DNA of 52,090 nt from NCBI GenBank assembly GCA_023257255.1, contig JALRCR010000004.1, positions 1-52,090 of the forward strand, in the 5' to 3' direction. Under the pieces are notes generated by a model. That model was not told the DNA's origin, made no database searches, and was given only the letters and a program-made list of their open reading frames with translations. The translations under genes and the position numbers were made by a program. The stretch's first letter is position 1; each line of letters begins with the position of its first letter. This document shows, in pieces, positions 41,654 to 50,640 of the stretch. This DNA is from Gammaproteobacteria bacterium (lineage in GTDB: Bacteria > Pseudomonadota > Gammaproteobacteria > Ga0077536).

Positions 41654-42307
41654 GTGACGGCCGATCCAGCCGGGCGCTCGCTCGACGCGCTGGCCGCGAA
41701 AGCGGCCGCGATGCTGCACTTGCAGGATGAGATGAACGCCCGGGTGGACGCCGACTGGCTGCTCCGCGAGCGCGAGTGGTATCGCGCGGTGTGGATTGAA
41801 TGCGCTGAACTGATGGACCACTACGGCGGCTGGAAATGGTGGAAAGCCGCCAGCCGCGACGTCGAGCAGGTGATGCTCGAAATCGTCGACATCTGGCACT
41901 TCGGACTCAGCATGCGCATTACCCCCGCGCGCGACTTTGCCGCCGCCGGTGCGCAGATCGCGGCAGAGTGGCTAAACCCGCCGGCCACCGCCGGTTTTCT
42001 GAATGATGTCGAACACCTCGCCGCCGCGGCGGTCGACCGCCGTGAGTTTGCGGTGGGCCTGATCCCGGTGCTGCTGCAGGACATCGGGCGCGACTTCGAC
42101 GACCTCTTTCGCGCCTATCTGGGCAAGAACGTGCTCAACTTTTTCCGTCAGGACCATGGCTACCGCGACGGCAGCTACGTCAAGGTCTGGGCGGGCCGCG
42201 AAGACAACGAACATCTCGTCGAGGTGCTGGCCGCACTGGATGCGGATGCAGCGGACTTTCGCGAGCAGATATACGGTGCGCTGAAGGCGCGCTACCCGGC
42301 TTCCTGA
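41654..42307 (+). CDS. Dimeric dUTP diphosphatase (all-alpha dUTPase)
   Basis: A 217-residue helical protein. WIECAELMDHYGGWKWWK carries the ExxE-type metal site and Trp-rich substrate pocket, and VMLEIVDIWHF the second acidic pair (E..D), the marks of the all-alpha dUTPase/MazG-like NTP pyrophosphatase family. A later YLGKNVLNFFRQDHGYRDGSYVKVW matches the dimeric dUTPase pattern LNKFRQ..GYK.G.Y. It would hydrolyse dUTP to dUMP, keeping uracil out of DNA. The start is GTG at 41654, 9 bases after the MBL gene. No trimeric dut gene is in the window. Confidence 0.85.
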   Translation: MTADPAGRSLDALAAKAAAMLHLQDEMNARVDADWLLREREWYRAVWIECAELMDHYGGWKWWKAASRDVEQVMLEIVDIWHFGLSMRITPARDFAAAGAQIAAEWLNPPATAGFLNDVEHLAAAAVDRREFAVGLIPVLLQDIGRDFDDLFRAYLGKNVLNFFRQDHGYRDGSYVKVWAGREDNEHLVEVLAALDADAADFREQIYGALKARYPAS

Positions 42308-42343
42308 TCCTGCTTTTTGCCGCTCCCCGCTGCGCGACCCGCC

Positions 42344-43177
42344 TTAGCGGCGGCGCCCGAGCAGTCCGTCGCCTATCGGCTTGACCTCGAAACCCACCCG
42401 CTGCAGGCGTTTGGTCACTTCGCGCGGCACATCCCGCCCGGAGGTCAGCTTGTTCGGCGTGCCGGTGTAATGAAATAGCAGACCGCCAGGACGCAGCACG
42501 CGCGCCAGTTCGCGATAAAAGTCTTCCGCATAAAGCTCGCCGGCGATGCCGAAGCGGGGTGGGTCGTGGAGGATGGCGTCGAAGGCACGGTCGTCGAGCC
42601 TTGTGATTTCTTGGGCAATATCGCCCTGCGTCAGGCGGAGGGTCGGGGCGCTGACGGGCGACCACGGATTATGCTGCCGCAGCCAAAGCACCTCTTCGTT
42701 TTTCTCGAAGGACTGCACGTCGCTGGCGCCGCCTTGCACGCAGCAAGCCGCGAAGTAACCAAGCCCCCCACAGCAATCAAGCACCCGCTTGCCGTGCGGC
42801 GCGATGAGCGCGACTTTGCGTGCGGCATCCTCATACGGCGATATCTCCGCACTTGGCAGCATCTTGATGCCGTCAATCTCGAACGTCGGTGCGCCCCACG
42901 CGGTGGGCACCAGTTTGATGAGCGCGCTGCCATAGCGCTGCAGCGGGGCGAAGTGCTCGCCCGTCCAGTAGTAGATGGTCCGTGCCTTACAGACCTCGGC
43001 ATAGGGATAGTCGACGCCGTCCAGCGACCAGTGCCGGGCACCGGTCAGGACACTTCGCTGGCTGCGCCCGAGATCGAGGGAGACGTCGAGCACTTCTGCG
43101 CCCGTATCCCGCGCCCGGCAAAGCAGGGCGTGGACGGGCTGGGTGAGGAGCGGTGTGGGCAAGGGAATGCGGACCAA
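42344..43177 (-). CDS. SAM-dependent methyltransferase (COG2521-like, RNA/DNA-methylase type)
   Basis: A 277-residue Rossmann methyltransferase. GKRVLDCCGGLGYFAACCVQGG is motif I, SFEKNEEVLWLRQHNPW motif II, GDIAQEI motif III, and AILHDPPRFGIAGELYAEDFYRELARVLRPGGLLFHY contains the catalytic-loop DPPRF (a [N/D/S]-P-P-[Y/F] variant). This type methylates amino groups of nucleic acid or protein; the COG2521 label is from memory. The N-terminus is preceded by an in-frame stop, and the first possible start is TTG at 43177, so a rare start codon is used. It is convergent with the dUTPase gene. Confidence 0.8.
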   Translation of the reverse strand: MVRIPLPTPLLTQPVHALLCRARDTGAEVLDVSLDLGRSQRSVLTGARHWSLDGVDYPYAEVCKARTIYYWTGEHFAPLQRYGSALIKLVPTAWGAPTFEIDGIKMLPSAEISPYEDAARKVALIAPHGKRVLDCCGGLGYFAACCVQGGASDVQSFEKNEEVLWLRQHNPWSPVSAPTLRLTQGDIAQEITRLDDRAFDAILHDPPRFGIAGELYAEDFYRELARVLRPGGLLFHYTGTPNKLTSGRDVPREVTKRLQRVGFEVKPIGDGLLGRRR

Positions 43178-43371
43178 TCGTCATTTAACTGAGGCGAGTG
43201 TGCGAGCCGAGGTGCGGCGGTTCAAGCTGTGGCGCCGAGCATGGGCGCGCGATAGCAGGTGCAGTGACCAAGGCTCAGGGCACGCCCTGAAAGTAAACTC
43301 GACGCGGCGAACGCGCAGGGCGACCGGGGGGCGCCGCGGCTTGCCTTGCCTTTCTCACGCAAATAGGATTT

Positions 43372-43394
43372 ATTCTCATTACGGAAAATGAGAG
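43372..43394 (+). promoter_or_regulatory. Fur-box-like palindrome at the start of the dihaem peroxidase gene
   Basis: TCTCATT at 43374-43380 and AATGAGA at 43387-43393 are perfect inverted arms six bases apart, within a local AT-rich patch (from 43361) in very GC-rich DNA. Read on the other strand, TAATGAGAATAAATCC resembles half-sites of the Fur operator (TGATAATnATTATCA). The right arm overlaps the ATG at 43388, so repressor binding would block the promoter or start. The other 170 bases of this gap hold no gene. Confidence 0.45.
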
Positions 43395-44683
43395 CGAATC
43401 CGCTGATGTCCTCGCGCCTTGCCTTTTGTCTGTCCGTCCGCGGCTTGCACCCGCGTCCCGAGGGCCGTCGTCCCCCGGGCCTCACGCTGGCTCTGGCCTT
43501 ACTGATGACGCTCGCCGGCGTGACCGCCGCAATGCCGACGAACGCCGCCGATTTAAGCCCGCTCGAACGCCTGGGCGAACAACTTTTTCACGACGCCAGC
43601 CTGTCGAATCCGCCCGGTGTTGCCTGTGCGTCCTGCCACAACCCGGCCCAGGCGTTTCAAGGCAATAACGGTTCGGCCGTGCCCGCGCTCGCCCGCGGCG
43701 CACCGCACGGCGCGCTCGGCAGACGGAATACGCCTTCCATCATGTACGCCTCGTTTACGCCGCCGTTCAGTTTCGTGGCGGAGCGTGACGAGGCAACGGG
43801 TAAAACGGAGCACATTCCGGTGGGCGGGCAGTTTCTGGACGGACGGGCGGGGGATCTGGTCGAGCAGTTCGCCATGCCGCTGCTCGACCCACATGAAATG
43901 AACGCGGGCTCGAAAGACGCCGTCGTGGTTGCCGTGCGCAAGGGCAGCTACGCCGGACTGGTGCGCGAGGTCTACGGCGATGCGGTGTTTGATGATCCCG
44001 CGCAAGCCTTCGTCAAACTGGCGCAGGCCACCGCGGCGTTTGAGGGCAGCGCCAGATTTCATCCTTTTGCCTCGCGGTTCGACGACTATCTGCGCGGCAC
44101 GGCGGCCTTGTCCGAGCAGGAGGCGAGGGGCTTCGAACTGTTCAAGGATCCCGAAAAGGGCAATTGCCTTGCCTGCCATGTGGGCAAGGTCGACTCCAGA
44201 ACGCCGGCCGACTGGCTGTTCACCGATTACACCTACGACGCGCTGGGCGGCCCGAAAAATCCGCAGATCGTTGCGCGGCCGGGTGAGGAAGCCCGCGCAG
44301 ATCTGGGACTGTGCGAACAAACCGGACTCGCCGCACGCGCGCCAGCGGGTGTTGATCCGTCCACCCTCTGCGGTGCCTTCAAGGTGCCATCGCTGCGGAA
44401 CGTCGCGGTGACCGGTCCCTGGCTGCACAACGGCGCGCTGACCAAACTGCGTGATGTCGTAGCGTTTTACGCCACGCGCGATGTCGACCCGGCGCGCTGG
44501 TATCCCGTCGCCGCGGGCGGCGTGCAGAAATTTGACGACCTGCCGGCGGCCTATCATGCGAACGTCAACACGACCGAGATTCCCTACGACCGTCGCCCGG
44601 GACAAACGGCCAGACTGGATGAGGACGAAATCGACGCGATCACGGCCTTCCTCGAAACGCTGACCGATCGAACTGCGCCCTGA
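43388..44683 (+). CDS. MauG-like dihaem cytochrome c peroxidase
   Basis: A 431-residue exported dihaem protein. After an extended N-terminus a hydrophobic signal segment (LTLALALLMTLAGVTAA, about 32-48) leads to two c-type haem sites, CASCH at 80-84 and CLACH near 260-264. The later FKVPSLRNVAVTGPWLHNGAL is the calcium/tryptophan-region signature of the MauG/bacterial CcpA family. Relatives reduce hydrogen peroxide in the periplasm or oxidise protein-bound tryptophan. The ATG at 43388 overlaps a Fur-like palindrome; ATG 43406 is an alternative start with the signal peptide kept. A cupin gene follows 69 bases later. Confidence 0.88.
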   Translation: MRANPLMSSRLAFCLSVRGLHPRPEGRRPPGLTLALALLMTLAGVTAAMPTNAADLSPLERLGEQLFHDASLSNPPGVACASCHNPAQAFQGNNGSAVPALARGAPHGALGRRNTPSIMYASFTPPFSFVAERDEATGKTEHIPVGGQFLDGRAGDLVEQFAMPLLDPHEMNAGSKDAVVVAVRKGSYAGLVREVYGDAVFDDPAQAFVKLAQATAAFEGSARFHPFASRFDDYLRGTAALSEQEARGFELFKDPEKGNCLACHVGKVDSRTPADWLFTDYTYDALGGPKNPQIVARPGEEARADLGLCEQTGLAARAPAGVDPSTLCGAFKVPSLRNVAVTGPWLHNGALTKLRDVVAFYATRDVDPARWYPVAAGGVQKFDDLPAAYHANVNTTEIPYDRRPGQTARLDEDEIDAITAFLETLTDRTAP

Positions 44684-44752
44684 CCGGGGCAGCTCACTTG
44701 TTTGAGGCCTGCGGATTTCGCAGACTCGCCCAAACCTTGACGGAGCACGCTT

Positions 44753-45208
44753 ATGAATGCCGCTACGCACATGACACGCCCGGGTTTCGACGACAGCCTC
44801 ATCCCCTGGCAGGCGCTGGGCGATCTGAAACACATGCAGGCGTGGGTCTATCACGTCGACGAAGCCCGCAACATGGTCGACTTCATTGTGAAGTTTGCCG
44901 CCAATGAAAAAATCATCCTGCACGGGCACCCGGCGCCGGCGCATACGTTTGTCGTGCAGGGTGAACATCGCATCTACGAGCCGGACGGCGCGCTCAAAGA
45001 AATTCGCCCGGAGGGCAGTTACACCATCGGCAAGGCCGGCGGTGCACCCCATTACGAAGGCGGTGGCGACGAAGGCTGTACGGTCTTCTACAGCATCAGG
45101 GGCGATACCCCACGCCTGCTCGATCTGATGGACGATGAGCAGAACATCGTGGCGGTGCTGGATGTGGCGGCGTTCAAGGCGGTGAAAGACGCCCAGCCTT
45201 CAGGCTGA
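44753..45208 (+). CDS. Small cupin-domain protein
   Basis: A 151-residue single-domain cupin. IILHGHPAPAHTFVVQGEHRIYEPDGALKEIRPEGSYTIG holds the first cupin motif with likely metal His residues (HGH, and H in AHTF), and PHYEGGGDEGCTVFYSIRG the second. The pattern resembles 2,4'-dihydroxyacetophenone dioxygenase-like cupins, so a non-haem iron dioxygenase role is possible but the substrate is unknown. An AUG with CGGAGC upstream starts it. It follows the dihaem peroxidase gene on the same strand and converges with wecB. Confidence 0.75.
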   Translation: MNAATHMTRPGFDDSLIPWQALGDLKHMQAWVYHVDEARNMVDFIVKFAANEKIILHGHPAPAHTFVVQGEHRIYEPDGALKEIRPEGSYTIGKAGGAPHYEGGGDEGCTVFYSIRGDTPRLLDLMDDEQNIVAVLDVAAFKAVKDAQPSG

Positions 45209-45231
45209 CGTCGCGCGCCGCGCCGACGCCC

Positions 45232-46359
45232 CTACACCGCCAGGGGCAGCAGCTCGCGCGCCAGCACGGCGACAATCCGCTCGGCAGCCCGTCCGTCCCA
45301 CAGCGCGGGCCGCGCGCTTGTGGACTGCGGGGCGACCCTCAGCACCTGTCGCGCCAATCCGGCAATCCGGATCGGATCATTCCCCACCAGTTGATTACTG
45401 CCTTCGTCTACCGTCACCGGGCGCTCGGTGTTTTCGCGCAGGGTGAGGCAGGGAATGCCCAGCGCGGTGGTTTCTTCCTGCAGGCCACCGCTATCGGTCA
45501 ACACCAGACGGGCGTCTTTCCACAGATTAAGAAAGGCCATGTAGGGCAGCGGGTCCAGCAGGTGGATGTTGGGCGCCAGCGTCAGACCAAACTCGGCCAA
45601 CCTCGCACGGGTGCGCGGATGCGCCGGAAAAACAAGCGGCAACTCGGCCGCCACCGCGGCAAGACCGGCCACTACGCCGCGCAGCGCCTGCGGGTCGTCA
45701 ACGTTGGAAGGTCGGTGCAGGGTCACCACGCCGTACGACGGCAAACTGCGCTTGACCGCGTCGCCCTCGAAGCCGGTGGTGTCCATCTCCGCCAGCGCCG
45801 CGAGTTGATGAAACAGATTGTCGATCATCACGTGCCCCACAAAATGAATGTGTGAAGCCGGGTGGGCTTCTCGCAGCAGGTTCTCCACGCCGCTAGGCTC
45901 GGTGACAAAAAACAGATCGCTGATGGCATCGGTCACCATGCGGTTGATCTCTTCCGGCATACGGGTATCGCCGCTGCGCAAGCCGGCTTCGATGTGAACC
46001 ACGGCAATGCCGAGTTTCTTGGCCACGATCGAACAGGCCAGCGTTGAATTCACATCGCCCACCACCAGCACGGCATGCGGGCGGTCGGCAAGGCAGACGG
46101 CTTCGAAGCGGGTCATGATCTCGGCCGTTTGCACGGCATGGCTCCCGCTGCCCACGTTGAGGTGATGGTCCGGGGGCGGGATCCCAAGCTCCTCGAAAAA
46201 GACCTCGCTCATGTTGCGGTCGTAGTGCTGTCCGGTGTGCACCAGTCGGTAGTTGAACGTCGTTTTATGTTGATCGAGCGCCCGGATGATCGGCGCAATC
46301 TTCATGAAGTTGGGTCGCGCGCCGGCGACGATGCTGAGACGGATAGGGTTTTCGCGCAT
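45232..46359 (-). CDS. wecB: UDP-N-acetylglucosamine 2-epimerase (non-hydrolysing)
   Basis: A 375-residue epimerase of normal family length. IVAGARPNFMKIAPIIRAL is the N-terminal signature, RLVHTGQHYD the nucleotide pocket, VVHIEAGLRSGD the conserved Glu region, LHRPSNVDD a loop near the active site, and LTDSGGLQEETTALGIPCLTLRENTERP the UDP-binding C-terminal half. It would make UDP-ManNAc for envelope polysaccharides such as enterobacterial common antigen or O-antigen. AGAGGA lies before its ATG. It is alone on the minus strand here, with no glycosyltransferase or wec genes in view. Confidence 0.92.
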   Translation of the reverse strand: MRENPIRLSIVAGARPNFMKIAPIIRALDQHKTTFNYRLVHTGQHYDRNMSEVFFEELGIPPPDHHLNVGSGSHAVQTAEIMTRFEAVCLADRPHAVLVVGDVNSTLACSIVAKKLGIAVVHIEAGLRSGDTRMPEEINRMVTDAISDLFFVTEPSGVENLLREAHPASHIHFVGHVMIDNLFHQLAALAEMDTTGFEGDAVKRSLPSYGVVTLHRPSNVDDPQALRGVVAGLAAVAAELPLVFPAHPRTRARLAEFGLTLAPNIHLLDPLPYMAFLNLWKDARLVLTDSGGLQEETTALGIPCLTLRENTERPVTVDEGSNQLVGNDPIRIAGLARQVLRVAPQSTSARPALWDGRAAERIVAVLARELLPLAV

Positions 46360-46572
46360 GCGTCCTCTGATCTGGCCCGGGCAGTCCTGCGACAGGGTGA
46401 CGCACGACCGCCCACGGCGTGGCTGTTGGCGTCACCGAGTCTCGGCGCTTGCGGGCGGCGGCGCGTGATCTGGCGCGGGCTTGCCGCGCAGGCAGCGCCA
46501 CCGTCGCGCGCGGGCTTGCGGTGGATCAACGCCGCAGACCGGCTTCGCAGGCGCAGCAGGGCACGGCATGAT

Positions 46573-46588
46573 CGGAGCGGCCGCTCCG
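46573..46588. promoter_or_regulatory. 16-base perfect palindrome upstream of the monooxygenase gene
   Basis: CGGAGCGGCCGCTCCG at 46573-46588 is a perfect palindrome, 40 bases before the ATG at 46629 and in the 269-base divergent gap between wecB and the monooxygenase gene. It could be an operator for either gene or a stem in the leader; its position near a start makes regulation plausible. No other gene or clear promoter was found in the gap. Confidence 0.35.
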
Positions 46589-46628
46589 GGCGGCAGGCTT
46601 CATCAGCAGCAGAATGGGGGAGTGTTTC

Positions 46629-48254
<1,626 letters not shown>

Positions 48255-48341
48255 GGGGCGCCCGGCGGCGATGCTTGCACAGGCTCGACTGCGCGCCGCC
48301 TGCCCGCTACTTTGAGGTCAAACGCAAGACGAGTTTGGCTT

Positions 48342-49370
48342 ATGGATCCTTTCACGCATGCCCTCTTGGGGGCTTGCGCCGCGCAGGTCGCGTTTGGGCG
48401 ACGCCTACCTTCGCGCGCGTGGCTGATCGGCGCGGGAACGGCGCTCGTGCCCGATCTCGATTTTTTCATTCACAGCGACAGCGACCCCTTGTTGAACGTC
48501 GAAATGCATCGACAGTTCAGCCATGCGCTGGCCTTTATTCCCGTGGGCGGCCTGCTCGCGGGCCTGCCCTGGCTGCTGCGGCGGTGGGCACGCGCCGAAT
48601 GGCGCGGCGTGCTGGGGGCGGCGGTGCTGGCTTACGCCACTCATGGCTTGCTCGATGCCTGTACCAACTACGGCACGCAGTTGCTGTGGCCGTTTTCGAA
48701 TCTGCGCGTCGCCTGGCATCTGGTGACGACCGTTGGGCCGCCGGTCACGCTGATGCTGTTGTTCGGCTTACTGGGCGCCGTGCCCGGCGGACGGCGATGG
48801 CCAGCGGCGCTCGGGCTGCTCGGCTGCCTTAGCTATCTCGCGATCGCGTCCTGGCAACAGGAGCGGGGCCAGGTGGCGCAGGCGTCGATCGCTCTTGCCC
48901 GCGGCCACACGATCGCGCGGGCTAAGCTCTTTCCTACGGTGGGCAACCCGGTGCTCTGGCGGTCGGTGTATGAGGCCGACGGCGTGCTGCATACCGATCG
49001 GCTTCATCTCGGGGTGAGTACAAGCTTCAAGCCCGGCAGCCAGATCGCGCTGAGTCGCGAGGCGTCACTGCCGGCCACGTGGCGCGAGGATCCCCGCGTG
49101 TTGCGCGACTTCCGCCGTTTCGCGTGGTTTTCCGACGGTTGGGTGGCGCGCTCGTCCGCCAACCCTGAGGTGCTGGGAGACGCCCGATACTCGCTGTCGA
49201 TCGAACGCTTCGAGCCCATCTGGGGAATCCGCTTTCACCCCGAACGCGAGGTGCCGACGGAGTGGGTGGATTTCACCCGCCAACATCGCGTGCCGCTGTC
49301 GACGCTGTGGCGAGAAATCAGCGGCCGCGATGAGGCCTATCGTCCGCTGCCTGACGTCCCTTCGGGCTAA
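48342..49370 (+). CDS. DUF457 (YdjM-type) membrane-bound metal-dependent hydrolase family protein
   Basis: A 342-residue membrane protein. MDPFTHALLGACAAQVAFG, LVPDLDFFIHSDSDPLL, MHRQFSHALAFIP and the later ATHGLLDACTNYGTQLLWPFS match the inner-membrane DUF457 family, in which conserved His and Asp residues probably bind a metal. Five or six hydrophobic segments span residues about 2-190, and a soluble C-terminal domain of about 150 residues follows. The natural reaction is unknown; relatives are LexA-controlled or linked to lipid turnover. The ATG at 48342 gives the family-like MDPFTHALLG start. Confidence 0.8.
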   Translation: MDPFTHALLGACAAQVAFGRRLPSRAWLIGAGTALVPDLDFFIHSDSDPLLNVEMHRQFSHALAFIPVGGLLAGLPWLLRRWARAEWRGVLGAAVLAYATHGLLDACTNYGTQLLWPFSNLRVAWHLVTTVGPPVTLMLLFGLLGAVPGGRRWPAALGLLGCLSYLAIASWQQERGQVAQASIALARGHTIARAKLFPTVGNPVLWRSVYEADGVLHTDRLHLGVSTSFKPGSQIALSREASLPATWREDPRVLRDFRRFAWFSDGWVARSSANPEVLGDARYSLSIERFEPIWGIRFHPEREVPTEWVDFTRQHRVPLSTLWREISGRDEAYRPLPDVPSG

Positions 49371-49479
49371 GTGGATCCTCGCAGCCTGCGGACGGAACTT
49401 TTCCCGCCAGATGCAACTCCCTCACTGGCGGCCCGCAAACGCTGGCCGCGTCTGTGTATTGGTCCGGGGAGTAGGGGAT

Positions 49480-50454
49480 ATGCCATCTGAAATTGTTGAG
49501 TCCATCCTGTCGATCGCAATCCTTGCCGCTTTTGCCGACGGCAGCAAAGACGACCGGGAACGCGCGGAGGTCCGGCGCATAGCCGAGGCGCTGGCGGGCG
49601 AAACCGGGGTGTCGGGGCTGGCGGGGCGCTATCAGGCCGTGCTGATGAAGCAGGTGACAATCAGCAGGCTGACCGTGCCCCTGGACAGTCCCGAACTGCG
49701 AAATCTTGCCTATGAAATGGCAGTCTGCGTATGCGACGCCGACGGTCGCCAAAGCGAGGCGGAACAGCGCTTCCTAGCCGAGCTGAGCGGCGCGCTGGGC
49801 CTCGGGGCGCGCGAGGCGGCAAGTCTGGCCGAGACGCCCGACGCACTGGCTGACCTCGCGCTACCACCCTCAACGCCGACCCCGGCAGTGCCGGCGGGTG
49901 GCGCCACAGCGGCGGCAGCGAATCATCCGGCGCCGGCGGAACTGGATCGCACGGTGCTCAATCACGCCGTGCTTGCCGGCGCGCTGGAACTGTTGCCGCA
50001 ATCCTGGGCTTCGATGGCGATAATTCCCTTGCAGCTAAAGCTGGTGCATCGCGTGGGTGAACTGCACGGGGTGAGCCTCGATCAGGGCCATATCAAGGAG
50101 TTTCTGGCGGCCGCCGGCGTAGGGCTTGCCTCCCAGTACCTGGAACAGGTTGGCCGCAAGCTGATTGGTGGTCTGCTCGGCAAGGCCGCCGGCAAGTGGA
50201 TGGGCGGTCTGGGCCGCACCGCAACCAGCATGGCCTTTTCTTTCGCGACCACCTATGCGCTGGGCCAGGTTGCCCGGCAGTACTACGCCGGCGGGCGCAG
50301 GCTGAGTACCGAACAGTTGCGCCAGAGCTTTCAGCAACTGCTGGGGCCGGCCAAAGGTCTGCAGCAGCGTTACATGCCGCAAATCGAAACCACCGCTCGC
50401 GGGCTGGATGCGCAGCGGGTGATGGCGATGCTGAAAGGCAGCGTGCCGGTCTGA
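49480..50454 (+). CDS. TerB-like protein fused to a YcjF/DUF697-like domain
   Basis: A 324-residue protein. Residues 1-140 are a TerB-like helical domain: EIVESILSIAILAAFADGSKDDRERAEVRRIAEAL is its first acidic helix pair and LAYEMAVCVCDADGRQSEAEQRFLAELSGALGL the second, a metal-binding DxDG-type pattern. A Pro/Ala linker (about 142-165) leads to residues 165-324, where ALELLPQSWASMAIIPLQLKLVHRVGELHG and GGLLGKAAGKWMGGLGRTATSMAFSFATTYALGQVARQYY resemble DUF697/YcjF membrane-interacting modules. The role is probably membrane stress or tellurite-type response. GGGGAT lies ahead of the ATG at 49480. Confidence 0.8.
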   Translation: MPSEIVESILSIAILAAFADGSKDDRERAEVRRIAEALAGETGVSGLAGRYQAVLMKQVTISRLTVPLDSPELRNLAYEMAVCVCDADGRQSEAEQRFLAELSGALGLGAREAASLAETPDALADLALPPSTPTPAVPAGGATAAAANHPAPAELDRTVLNHAVLAGALELLPQSWASMAIIPLQLKLVHRVGELHGVSLDQGHIKEFLAAAGVGLASQYLEQVGRKLIGGLLGKAAGKWMGGLGRTATSMAFSFATTYALGQVARQYYAGGRRLSTEQLRQSFQQLLGPAKGLQQRYMPQIETTARGLDAQRVMAMLKGSVPV

Positions 50455-50573
50455 GGTCTCGGGGCGCAGCCGGGACGCCGACAGTGCCTGGATAAACCGG
50501 TACGGCGCGACCGAAGCGGGTGACTTAAACGTCCTTCTGCAGGCGGCGCCGGGTCGGTCGGCGGGAAGCGCGC

Positions 50574-50582
50574 TGATATACT
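50574..50582 (+). promoter_or_regulatory. Extended -10 candidate for gpmI
   Basis: TGATATACT (TGn then TATACT, 5 of 6 consensus bases) lies 59 bases before the gpmI ATG in the 186-base gap. A good -35 box is not seen, as is usual for extended -10 promoters. Nothing else of note is in the gap. Confidence 0.35.
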
Positions 50583-50640
50583 CGCCCCGCGCTTGCGTCG
50601 GCGCACCGACCGGCTTCCCGTTATCTTCCAGGATCGCTTC

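Noticed and set aside
46360-46628. Search for an extra small gene in the wecB-monooxygenase divergent gap.
   Set aside because: Short open frames exist on both strands but lack ribosome sites and known sequence; only a palindrome is reported.
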